This document shows positions 57,020 through 64,000 of a stretch of DNA of 64,000 nt, piece by piece. This DNA comes from Alphaproteobacteria bacterium. GTDB lineage: Bacteria; Pseudomonadota; Alphaproteobacteria; JAJFFI01. A program made the position numbers and the translations under genes. The stretch covers positions 44,643 to 108,642 of the forward strand of contig JASJBI010000019.1 of assembly GCA_030066595.1 (NCBI GenBank), written 5' to 3'. Each line of letters starts with the position of its first letter. Positions within the stretch are counted from its first letter, which is position 1. The notes under the pieces are model-generated. The model saw only the letters and a program-made list of their open reading frames with translations. It made no database searches and was not told where the DNA came from.

Positions 57020-57205
57020 TCAACTCCTGACGACCCAGACCAGGCTCAATCCGACCGCCGCGGCCACCAGTCCTGCCGTGCGGAGCTGTCCCACGGGCAT
57101 CTCCATCACCTGCGCCATCAGGCGCTTCATGGTGTCCGGCAGGGCAGCATACAGAATGCCCTCGATCACCAGAACCAAACCCAGCGCCACCACCAGGTCC
57201 GACAT
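57020..57205 (-). CDS. DUF2065 small membrane protein
   Basis: This 61-residue protein has two hydrophobic helices (VVALGLVLVIEGILYAALP and LRTAGLVAAAVGLSLVWVVR) joined by DTMKRLMAQVMEMPVGQ, the DUF2065 family pattern. It is typically found between hflC and degP in proteobacteria, as here, and is thought to belong to the HflKC membrane quality-control system. No activity is known. The ATG at 57205 gives the usual start; a TTG three codons upstream is in frame. Confidence 0.9.
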   Translation of the reverse strand: MSDLVVALGLVLVIEGILYAALPDTMKRLMAQVMEMPVGQLRTAGLVAAAVGLSLVWVVRS

Positions 57206-57255
57206 CGCGCTCAAACCGCCGGATGATGGGCCACACGTCCGAACCGCGCGCCGGG

Positions 57256-58137
57256 CTAATCGCCCGAGACACCGCCCAGGGAGTCGCCGAAGAAGCGGAA
57301 GAAATCACCGTCCGGCGGCCCGATATACCGGGTCGAGTCGCCGCGCAGACCCTCCCGATAGGACTTCATCGATTCGTAGAACCGGAAGAACTGCGGGTCC
57401 TGGCCGAACGCCTTGTTGTAGATCTCCTGCGCCTTGCCGTCGCCCTCGCCGCGCAAGATTTCCGCCTGGCGTTGGGCGTCGGCCACGATAATGCGGCTCT
57501 GTTTGTCGGCCTCGGCGCGGATGCGCTTATCTTCCCTGTCGCCTTCCGCCCGAATCTTCCGCGCTTCCTGCTCCCGTTGGGTCTGCATGCGCCGGAAGAT
57601 CGCCTGACTGTTCTCTTCCGGCAGATCGACCCGCATGATCCGGACGTCGAGCACGTTGATGCCGAACCGCTGGCCCTGTTGATCGACCTGCTGGGCGACG
57701 GTTTTCATCAACTCGGCACGTTGTTCGGTCAGGATGGTGACGAGCGGCACGCCGCCCAAGATGTTTCGCAGATTGGTGTCGATGATGTTCGACAGCCGTT
57801 GGCGCATGCCCGCTTCGTTCGCCACCGTCTGGAAGAACAGCAGCGGGTTGACGATGCGATAGCGGGCAAAGGCGTCCACGATCACCTGCTTCTGGTCCAG
57901 GGTCGGGATTTCACCCGCGGGGTTGTTGTAGTCGAGCACCCGCTTGTCGAAATAGATCACGTTCTGCACGAACGGGATCTTGAAGTTCAGCCCGGGCTCC
58001 TGCACCTGGCGCACCACCTTGCCGAACTGCAGGACCAGGGCCTGCTCGGCCTGATGCACGGTGAACAGCGCCGAGAAGGCGAGCACACCGACAATGATGG
58101 CGCCGATGCCGGCCGCGAGGCGAATCGTGCGGTTCAT
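57256..58137 (-). CDS. hflC: FtsH-modulating membrane protein HflC
   Basis: This 293-residue SPFH/prohibitin-family protein has an N-terminal helix (LAAGIGAIIVGVLAFSALFTVHQAEQALVLQFG). The SPFH domain then carries GLNFKIPFVQNVIYFDKRVLDYN and INVLDVRIMRVDLPEENSQAIFRRMQTQREQEARKIRAEGDRE. Together with HflK it forms a large membrane ring that regulates the FtsH protease. The start overlaps the hflK stop by 4 bp. Confidence 0.95.
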   Translation of the reverse strand: MNRTIRLAAGIGAIIVGVLAFSALFTVHQAEQALVLQFGKVVRQVQEPGLNFKIPFVQNVIYFDKRVLDYNNPAGEIPTLDQKQVIVDAFARYRIVNPLLFFQTVANEAGMRQRLSNIIDTNLRNILGGVPLVTILTEQRAELMKTVAQQVDQQGQRFGINVLDVRIMRVDLPEENSQAIFRRMQTQREQEARKIRAEGDREDKRIRAEADKQSRIIVADAQRQAEILRGEGDGKAQEIYNKAFGQDPQFFRFYESMKSYREGLRGDSTRYIGPPDGDFFRFFGDSLGGVSGD

Positions 58138-59279
58138 TGTGTGCCTCCGCTGCTGGAACCGCCGCCGCGCCGGTTGAGCTGGTCGAGGGGCAAATAGGGC
58201 ACCACACCCTGCCCGGTGCGGCTGTTGTCGATCAGCACCTTGTCCATGCCCGACAGGATCTCACGCATGGTCTCGAGATAGATCCGCTGCGTGGTCACGT
58301 CGCGCTGGTTCTTGTACTCGTTGAACACGGCCAGGAACCGCGAGGCCTCGCCCTGGGCGCGGGCGATCTTCTCTTCCTTGTAGGCTTCACCGGCCCGCAC
58401 GCGCCGCTGGAACTCGCCCTCGGCGCGCTCGACGATCTCGTTGCTGTAGGCGTTCGCCTCGTTGATCATCCGCTCCTTGTCGGCGCGCGCCGCCTGCACG
58501 TCGCGGAAGGCATCCAGCACGTTGCCCGGCGGATCGACGTTTTGGGTCTGCACGTTGGTGACCTCGATGCCGGCACCGTAGTCGTCCAGGATCGCCTGGA
58601 TCAAAGCCTGCGCTTCGATCGCGATCTCCGCGCGGCCCTGGGTCCGGGCGAATTCGAAATCCGACTTGCCCATGATCTCGCGCATCGCGCTTTCGGCGGC
58701 GTCCTTCACGGTCTGTTCCGGGTTGCGAATATTGAACAGGAACTTGGCGATGCCGTCCTGAACTTCCTTTTCTTCGCCGTCCTCGACCACCGTGCGAATG
58801 CGCTGGTCGATCTTCCAGAACACCACGAACTCGATGTCGATGATGTTCTCGTCGCCCGTCAGCATCAGGCTTTCCTGGGTCACGTCGCGGGTCGACTGAC
58901 GCCGCCCGTCGCCGACCCCGCGGAACCCGACCTCGACCCGGTTCACCGTGGTCACCTTGGGCGTGTACACCGTGCCGATCGGCGACGGCAGATTGTAGTT
59001 CAAGCCTGAAATCGTAGTGTCGACCCACTTGCCGAAGATGAGTTCCACACCCTGTTCGTCCGGCTGCACCCGATAGAAGCCGGTGCCGAGCCAGATCAGC
59101 ACCGCCACTGCAATGATCAGGATGATCCCGCGGCCGCTGCCCACGCCGCCCGGGACCATGCCCTTGAACCGGTCCTGGCCGCGCCGCAGCATCTCGTCGA
59201 AATTCGGGGGCTGCCCGCCGCCGCCACCGGCGCCGCGACCCCAAGGGCCCTGCCCGCCGCCCTGATTACTCCATGGCAT
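58134..59279 (-). CDS. hflK: FtsH-modulating membrane protein HflK
   Basis: This 381-residue SPFH-domain protein has a glycine-rich N-terminal tail (MPWSNQGGGQGPWGRGAGGG), a membrane helix (GIILIIAVAVLIWLGTGFY) and an SPFH domain with EQGVELIFGKWVDTTISGLNYNLPSPIG. A long charged helix follows (VQAARADKERMINEANAYSNEIVERAEGEFQRRVRAGEAYKEE). It partners HflC. The start at 59279 is the standard MPWSNQG; an upstream frame extension is not supported. It is divergent from apbC with about 165 bp between. Confidence 0.95.
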   Translation of the reverse strand: MPWSNQGGGQGPWGRGAGGGGGQPPNFDEMLRRGQDRFKGMVPGGVGSGRGIILIIAVAVLIWLGTGFYRVQPDEQGVELIFGKWVDTTISGLNYNLPSPIGTVYTPKVTTVNRVEVGFRGVGDGRRQSTRDVTQESLMLTGDENIIDIEFVVFWKIDQRIRTVVEDGEEKEVQDGIAKFLFNIRNPEQTVKDAAESAMREIMGKSDFEFARTQGRAEIAIEAQALIQAILDDYGAGIEVTNVQTQNVDPPGNVLDAFRDVQAARADKERMINEANAYSNEIVERAEGEFQRRVRAGEAYKEEKIARAQGEASRFLAVFNEYKNQRDVTTQRIYLETMREILSGMDKVLIDNSRTGQGVVPYLPLDQLNRRGGGSSSGGTQ

Positions 59280-59444
59280 GATAAATCGATCCTTGTGATT
59301 GGCGCCCGGCCTTGCGCCTTCCAAAGGCCGCGCAAGGGCCTTATATGACAGCCCACCTGCATGCGCAACGCGGCGGGTGGGGGAGCCAAGACGTTCCCAC
59401 CGGTCACAGTTCGCATATTGTTCGACGGACCAGGGTTTTCAAGC

Positions 59445-60575
59445 ATGCCGACCATCACCGAGGACCAGATCATGAATGCGCTCGAGCCGGTCATGGACCC
59501 GGATCGGCAGGCGAGCATCGTCAAACTCGGGATGGTGTCCGGGCTGGTCATCCGGGACGGCAATGTCGGCTTTGCCATCGAGGTGGATCCGGCGCGCGGC
59601 CAGGCGCTGGAGCCGGTCCGCAAGGCGGCCGAAGATGCGGTGCTGCAGCTGCCGGGGGTGACCTCCGTGACCGCCGTGCTGACGGCCCATCGCGAGGGCA
59701 CGCCCGGGCAACCGGCCGGATCGGCCGCCGGCGCTGCCCCCGAGGGTCCGCCCCGCCAAGCGGCCGAGGCCGATAAGCCGGGGGTGCCCGGGATCGGCTC
59801 GATCATCGCAATCGCCTCCGGCAAAGGCGGCGTCGGCAAGTCGACGACGGCGGCGAATCTCGCCTTGGCCATGGCGGCGGACGGCATGCGGGTGGGCGTC
59901 ATGGACGCGGACGTTTACGGACCCTCGATGCCCCGCATGCTGGGCATTTCAGGCCGGCCGAGCCAGACCCAGGGACGCAAAATCGTCCCGATGGAGAACT
60001 ATGGGGTCAAGGCCATGTCCATGGGCTTCCTGGTCGAGGAGGACACGCCCATGATCTGGCGCGGACCGATGGTGATGGGCGCCCTCGAGCAACTGCTGCA
60101 CGAGGTCGTCTGGGGCGAGCTGGACGTGCTGGTGGTGGACATGCCGCCGGGCACGGGAGATGCGCAGCTCACCATGGCGCAAAGGGTGCCCCTGGCGGGC
60201 GCCGTGATCGTCTCCACCCCGCAGGACATCGCGCTCCTGGACGCCAAGAAGGGGCTCAACATGTTCCGCAAGGTCGATGTGCCCGTGCTGGGCATCATCG
60301 AGAACATGAGCTACTTCACCTGCCCCCATTGCGGCGAGCGCAGCGACATTTTCAGCCACGGCGGTGCGCGGCGAGAGGCCGAACGCCTGGGCATGGAATT
60401 CCTCGGGGAGATTCCGCTGGACATGGCGATTCGCGAAACCTCCGATTCCGGCCAGCCGATCACGGTCTCGCAGCCGGACAGCCCGCACGCCAAAGCCTAT
60501 CGGGCAATCGGCAGACGCATCGCCGAAAAACTCGCTGCCGAGAGCCGGACCGCGCCGAAAATCGTCATCCAGTGA
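59445..60575 (+). CDS. apbC: Iron-sulfur cluster carrier ATPase ApbC/Mrp
   Basis: This 376-residue protein has an N-terminal DUF59/MIP18-like domain (MPTITEDQIMNALEPVMDPDRQASIVKLGMV). After a proline/alanine linker comes a P-loop ATPase domain with IAIASGKGGVGKSTTAANLALAM, LVVDMPPGTGDAQLTMAQRVPLAGAVIVSTPQDIALLDA, and a CxxC cluster site in YFTCPHCGERSDIF. It delivers Fe-S clusters to target proteins. It is divergent from the hflKC operon. Confidence 0.95.
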   Translation: MPTITEDQIMNALEPVMDPDRQASIVKLGMVSGLVIRDGNVGFAIEVDPARGQALEPVRKAAEDAVLQLPGVTSVTAVLTAHREGTPGQPAGSAAGAAPEGPPRQAAEADKPGVPGIGSIIAIASGKGGVGKSTTAANLALAMAADGMRVGVMDADVYGPSMPRMLGISGRPSQTQGRKIVPMENYGVKAMSMGFLVEEDTPMIWRGPMVMGALEQLLHEVVWGELDVLVVDMPPGTGDAQLTMAQRVPLAGAVIVSTPQDIALLDAKKGLNMFRKVDVPVLGIIENMSYFTCPHCGERSDIFSHGGARREAERLGMEFLGEIPLDMAIRETSDSGQPITVSQPDSPHAKAYRAIGRRIAEKLAAESRTAPKIVIQ

Positions 60576-60733
60576 CGGCTTCGGCGCGGATCGACGCAAG
60601 CGCCGCCGGGTGGCGAGACAAGAAACAGGATGCATTCGTAGCCCTTAGCGCCTATATCCTAACCGCGCGTACGACGTGACGGCTTCGCAAGGAAGCCGAC
60701 TTCGGGCGCGCCATCTCGTTCAGGGGAAACCGC

Positions 60734-61756
60734 GTGCGACTCGCGAAGGCTGCATTTCTGCTCGCCGGGCTGGTGCTGCTCGGCTTTGTCGTCGCCGAGA
60801 CCGACATGGCGGAGGTCTGGGAGCGGCTCAGCGAGGTGGGCATCTGGGGGATCGTTGTGATCCTGCTGATCCACCTGGTGTCGACGGTCGGCGAGGCCAT
60901 CGGCTGGCAGCTGACGCTGCCGTCGGTCCGCCTGAGCCGGGGATGGCTCTACCGGCTGTGGATGCTGCGCTGCGTCGGCTCCGCCTACAACAACATCACG
61001 CCGTTCGCCTCGCTGGGCGGCGAGCCTGTCAAGGCCGTCGTCCTCAAGCGCCACTATGGCGTCGGCTACCGGGAGGGCAGCGCGTCCTTGATCCTCGACC
61101 GCACCGCCGGCGCGCTCGGCCTGGCGCTGTTCCTGATCGTAGGTTTCCTGGTGTTGCTGGCGGCCGGATCGCTGCCGCCCGAATACACGACCGCTGCCGG
61201 TACCGGGCTGGCGCTGCTCTCCGGCGGCATCTTGGGCTTTTTCCTGGTGCAGCGCTTCAAGCTCGTCTCGCGGCTTGGCGGACGGCTCGGCGGACGAGGC
61301 CCCAAGTTCCTGCAGCGGACGATCGAGACCGTGGGCGACGTTGAAGACAGGCTGGTTACCTTTTATACGGTCCACCGCGCGCGCTTTGCCGGCGCGGTCG
61401 CGGTGTCCTTCGTGAACTGGGGACTCGGCACGTTCGAGATCTATTTCGCCCTGTACTTCCTGGGCCACAGCGTGACCTTCGCCGACGCGGTCGTCATCGA
61501 GGCCGTCACGGTGCTCGTGCGCAACGCGCTCTTCTTCATCCCGGCCGGCGTCGGCGTTCAGGACGGCGCGTTCTATCTGGTCACCGCCGCCATCACCGGC
61601 TCCGGCGCGCTGGGCCTGGCGCTCGCCGTGCTGCGCCGGTTCCGCGAGATCGCCTGGGTCCTGACGGGGCTGATCCTCGGATGGACCTATGCGCTGACGC
61701 CCGAGCTCGAGCCCGCGCCGGGCGCCAAACGCGAGGGACCGGTCCCTTCCGCTTGA
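60734..61756 (+). CDS. Lysylphosphatidylglycerol synthase TM-region/flippase-like membrane protein
   Basis: This 340-residue protein has about eight membrane helices (FLLAGLVLLGFVVAETD, IVVILLIHLVSTVGEAIGW, LALFLIVGFLVLLAAG and others). It carries the family pattern RCVGSAYNNITPFASLGGEPVKAVVLKRHYGVGYREGSASLILDRTAGALGLALF and the terminal NALFFIPAGVGVQDGAFYLV. It belongs to the LPG synthase TM/UPF0104 superfamily, whose members move or modify lipids; HpnL of hopanoid transport is a relative. The start is GTG at 60734 after CAGGGGAAA. Confidence 0.85.
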   Translation: MRLAKAAFLLAGLVLLGFVVAETDMAEVWERLSEVGIWGIVVILLIHLVSTVGEAIGWQLTLPSVRLSRGWLYRLWMLRCVGSAYNNITPFASLGGEPVKAVVLKRHYGVGYREGSASLILDRTAGALGLALFLIVGFLVLLAAGSLPPEYTTAAGTGLALLSGGILGFFLVQRFKLVSRLGGRLGGRGPKFLQRTIETVGDVEDRLVTFYTVHRARFAGAVAVSFVNWGLGTFEIYFALYFLGHSVTFADAVVIEAVTVLVRNALFFIPAGVGVQDGAFYLVTAAITGSGALGLALAVLRRFREIAWVLTGLILGWTYALTPELEPAPGAKREGPVPSA

Positions 61757-61829
61757 TCTGCGTCATGGCCGCAGGGTGGGTCGGCGATAGGGTGGAGCCC
61801 TCTGGCTGATCTATCTTTCGGAGGCGCGC

Positions 61830-62108
61830 ATGCGACGTTTGATCGCAGGCTTGGTGTTCGGTGCCATCGGGTTCGCGGCGGCGGCGGCGCAGGCGAGCTG
61901 GGAGGACCAGCTCTCTTTGCAGATGATGCAGGATGAGAACTGCGAGGTGACCTACATCACCCAGGTGATTGAGCGCGACCTGCCCGAGGGCAAGTTCATC
62001 CAGGCCCTGGTCGGCTGCGCCGACAAGCGTACTTTCATCGCCTACCGCGACAAGGACCTGAGGCGGTTCAAGATCACCGTTTGCAAGCAGGACGAACGCG
62101 CCTGCTGA
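61830..62108 (+). CDS. Small exported protein of unknown function
   Basis: This 92-residue protein has a signal peptide (RLIAGLVFGAIGFAAAAAQA-SWED). The short mature domain contains three cysteines (ENCEVTYITQVIERDLPEGKFIQALVGCADKRTFIAYRDKDLRRFKITVCKQDERAC). The core matches no family I recognise, but it reads like a compact beta-rich periplasmic protein. CGGAGGCGC precedes the ATG. It is followed by a repeat-rich gap. Confidence 0.7.
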   Translation: MRRLIAGLVFGAIGFAAAAAQASWEDQLSLQMMQDENCEVTYITQVIERDLPEGKFIQALVGCADKRTFIAYRDKDLRRFKITVCKQDERAC

Positions 62109-62411
62109 AGCGTCCGTAGGCCTCGCCCTTCGTCCTTCGACTGCCGCGCTTCATCCTGAGGAGCGGCCCTTGGCGCGTCTCGAAGGATGTGCGCGGCGCT
62201 CAGGATGAAGAGCTCAGGACGAGGCTTTCCTTCGGCTGCCATCTCCGTGCCCCTCATGCCGAGCCTGTCGAAGCATGAGCCTGTCGAAGCATGAGCCTGT
62301 CGAAGCATAGGCCTGTCGAAGGATGGGCCCTCGTCCCGCGCTTGTCGAAGGACGAAGCCTGAGCCTGCAACATTGGCAGATCGGAACAAACCGGCGGCGG
62401 ACGGCCAGGCG
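62109..62411. repeat. Repeat-filled intergenic region (palindrome copy 3 plus tandem array)
   Basis: The gap between convergent genes holds the third copy of the element seen near 2.4 and 7.9 kb (CTTCATCCTGAG at 62149-62160 inverted at 62199-62210, with GCGTCTCGAAGGATG between). A tandem array follows at 62261-62324, and then a CTTGTCGAAGGACGAAG motif that again resembles the element. No gene is evident. Confidence 0.7.
62261..62324. repeat. 16-bp tandem repeat, four copies
   Basis: Three exact copies of GAGCCTGTCGAAGCAT are followed by a fourth, diverged copy AGGCCTGTCGAAGGAT. The unit contains CCTGTCGAAG, which resembles the CTTCGACAAGCTCAGG module of the dispersed element, so the array probably grew by slippage of one module. 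Confidence 0.85.
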
Positions 62412-63350
62412 CTAGTCGTCGCGGTCGAGGGCGGCCATGAGCTCGCGCCACTCACGCTTGGACATGCCGCTGTCCTCCTGCTGGACGTCCTCGCCCGCGA
62501 GCATGCGCTGGACCACCGCGAGCCCCTTGGCCGAGAGGTGCGCCCCGCCCATGCGGTAGTCCTCGAAGGCCCGCGCGGTGAGCGGCACCCAGCGGCGCAG
62601 GGTCTCGAGCAAGACCTCGGCATAGACGCGGATCTCGTACTGCGCGTGCGGGTCGGCGCGCAGCGAGATGAAGTGCAGCAGGTTGTGCAGGTCGGTCTTC
62701 CAGTACCACTGGGTATAGACGTTCAGGGGCAAGTTCATGCGGGCGAGCTCGCGGGTCAGCCCCTGGCGCTCCTCGTCCAACACCTTGCCCGCCTCGTCCT
62801 CGTTCAGCATTTCGATATAGTGGTCGTAACAGCGCGCGGAATCGTCACGCAGGAGCGCGAGCACCCGCTGCGCCTCCTCCCCTTCCAGCACGTCGCCGCG
62901 CCCCTGGCGGTTGACCGCCGACTGGGCCGCCAGGTTCTGGGGTGCGGGGATATAGAACTCCTTGTCCAGGATCGAATAGCGCGCCGAGTACTCGTTGACG
63001 TTGGCGGTGCGGTGGCGGATCCACTGGCGCGCGACGAAGATCGGAAGCTTGACGTGGTACTTGATCTCGCACATCTCGAACGGCGTGGTGTGCCGGTGCC
63101 GCATGAGATAGCGGATCAGCCCCTCGTCCTGGCGCACCGCCTTGGTGCCCTTGCCGTAGGAGACCCGCGCCGCCTGCACCACGGCCGCGTCGTCGCCCAT
63201 ATAGTCGACCACCCGGACGAAGCCGTGGTCGAGCACCGAGAGCGGCTGATAGAGGATCTCTTCGAGCTCGGGCACCGTGGTGCGCAGGGTCTCGCGACGC
63301 TCGTCGCGCTGGGCCTCGACCTCGGCCTGCTGTTCGGGTGTCAGGGGCAT
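62412..63350 (-). CDS. thyX: FAD-dependent thymidylate synthase ThyX
   Basis: This 312-residue flavin-dependent thymidylate synthase shows the signature [18 protein letters not shown] (RHRxxxxxExSxRY) and [47 protein letters not shown] is typical of the C-terminal half. It makes dTMP from dUMP using methylene-tetrahydrofolate and FAD. No thyA is in the window. The start at 63350 ([20 protein letters not shown]) is chosen; the upstream in-frame ATG at 63443 gives an implausible extension. Confidence 0.95.
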   Translation of the reverse strand: MPLTPEQQAEVEAQRDERRETLRTTVPELEEILYQPLSVLDHGFVRVVDYMGDDAAVVQAARVSYGKGTKAVRQDEGLIRYLMRHRHTTPFEMCEIKYHVKLPIFVARQWIRHRTANVNEYSARYSILDKEFYIPAPQNLAAQSAVNRQGRGDVLEGEEAQRVLALLRDDSARCYDHYIEMLNEDEAGKVLDEERQGLTRELARMNLPLNVYTQWYWKTDLHNLLHFISLRADPHAQYEIRVYAEVLLETLRRWVPLTARAFEDYRMGGAHLSAKGLAVVQRMLAGEDVQQEDSGMSKREWRELMAALDRDD

Positions 63351-63481
63351 GGCGATCTCGCTAGCCTGATGGCGCGTCCCGCCGCCTAAACTACCCGCTT
63401 GTCCGCGGCGCCGCCAGATCCGTCGCGGGCCCTGGCTGCGCACCGTCGGAATTGCCGCGCATCGTTAAGGGCAGGCGCCCG

Positions 63482-64000
63482 CTAGGCTCGCTCATAGGGC
63501 GGCAGGGTCGCCAGGCGGGCGCGAATCTGGGCCAGGTCGACCGGTAAGTAGTTCCAGCAGTCGACGCCGACATCGAGGCTCTGCGAATTGCCGGGCAGGC
63601 CGCCATGGGAGTGGCCGTACAGCATCCAGCTGCCGCGCTTGCAGCCGTGCCAGACCCGGAGACCGTAGTGGAACAGGACCAGCCGCTGCCCGTCGACCAC
63701 CAGCTCCTTGTAGTCCTGGACGGACTCCCATTGCGTTGCCTGGCTGGTCTCGCCGTCATGATTGCCGAAGACGAGATGCTTGCGGCCGTTCAGGCGCGCC
63801 AGATAGTGGCCGGGCGCCCGCTCGCCCTTGTGCCAGAAGTCGCCCAGATGCCAGACCTCGTCCTCGGGCCGGACGACCGCGTTCCAGTTGGCGATGAGCG
63901 CGCGGTCCATCTCGCCGACGTCCCGGAAGGGCCGGTCGGAGATCCGGATGATCCCGGCATGGCCGAAATGGGTGTCGGAAGTCAGCCAGATCTTGCTCAT
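63482..64000 (-). CDS. Calcineurin-like metallophosphoesterase
   Basis: This 172-residue compact phosphoesterase has the metal-binding motifs SDTHFGHAGI (N-terminus), VWHLGDFWHKG, FGNHDGE, FHYGLRVWHGCKRGSWMLYGHSHGG. The short form without extra domains resembles single-domain YfcE-like or phage-type phosphoesterases; the substrate is unknown. The start codon is at the very edge of the window and the gene appears complete. thyX lies about 130 bp downstream on the same strand. Confidence 0.88.
   Translation of the reverse strand: MSKIWLTSDTHFGHAGIIRISDRPFRDVGEMDRALIANWNAVVRPEDEVWHLGDFWHKGERAPGHYLARLNGRKHLVFGNHDGETSQATQWESVQDYKELVVDGQRLVLFHYGLRVWHGCKRGSWMLYGHSHGGLPGNSQSLDVGVDCWNYLPVDLAQIRARLATLPPYERA

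Overview
The window is 64 kb of gene-dense, GC-rich DNA that looks like the chromosome of a free-living alphaproteobacterium, probably Rhodospirillales-like. The reasons are the hflK-hflC-DUF2065-degP cluster next to apbC/mrp, the mreBCD-PBP2-RodA block, ThyX as thymidylate synthase, the style of the IlvB cofactor site, and many CoA-ester and branched-chain ABC transporter genes. No phage, plasmid, CRISPR or transposase gene was seen. The taxonomic placement is inference.

Layout. (1) 0-9 kb: aromatic-acid catabolism. A benzoate/4-hydroxybenzoate-type CoA ligase lies downstream of an FNR/FixK-like box. It is followed by a complete three-subunit 4-hydroxybenzoyl-CoA reductase (hcrCAB) behind a strong palindromic operator, then an SCP2-domain protein, two glyoxalase-fold proteins and an enoyl-CoA hydratase. 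(2) 9-17.4 kb: a 17-kDa-antigen-like surface protein, cytochrome c, alcohol dehydrogenase, a DapA-family lyase/synthase, a multi-PAS histidine kinase, an MlaC-like protein, and a TetR-meaB operon. (3) 17.4-21.5 kb: an accessory patch of less GC-rich DNA with a YHS-domain gene bounded by 18-bp inverted repeats, an AraC remnant, an outer-membrane-like protein, a Sap/GAP-family membrane protein and a DUF1330 protein flanked by direct repeats. (4) 21.5-26.1 kb: a coenzyme-B12 acyl-CoA mutase locus (thiolase, mutase large and small subunits, 3-hydroxyacyl-CoA dehydrogenase). (5) 26-30 kb: FdrA and carbamate kinase with small lipoproteins. (6) 30-41 kb: a DUF389 membrane protein, a LOG-family protein, an acyl-CoA ligase, a cyclase-family hydrolase and a complete branched-chain/aromatic-acid type ABC importer. 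(7) 41-64 kb: housekeeping genes: tRNA-Lys, cell-shape genes, leuA, ilvC/N/B, miaA, serB, degP, hflC/K, apbC, thyX.

The most interesting system is the B12 mutase locus. The mutase large subunit keeps the family's C-terminal core but lacks the normal substrate-pocket signature and two conserved active-site residues. The adjacent thiolase lacks the second catalytic cysteine. The adjacent 3-hydroxyacyl-CoA dehydrogenase has changes at two conserved asparagines. Two copies of a 16-bp palindrome (CCGAACGATCGTTCGG) sit between the divergent thiolase and mutase genes. The same palindrome, differing only in its two central bases, sits just before the TetR-meaB operon 7 kb away. This ties the regulator and the B12-mutase chaperone to the mutase locus as one regulon, probably for a carbon-skeleton rearrangement of an unidentified acyl-CoA.

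Other notable points are the paired regulatory sites around the 4-hydroxybenzoyl-CoA pathway, a paralogous family of small cysteine-patterned lipoproteins (three copies), several families of dispersed intergenic palindromes, and divergent miaA and serB genes whose start codons overlap.
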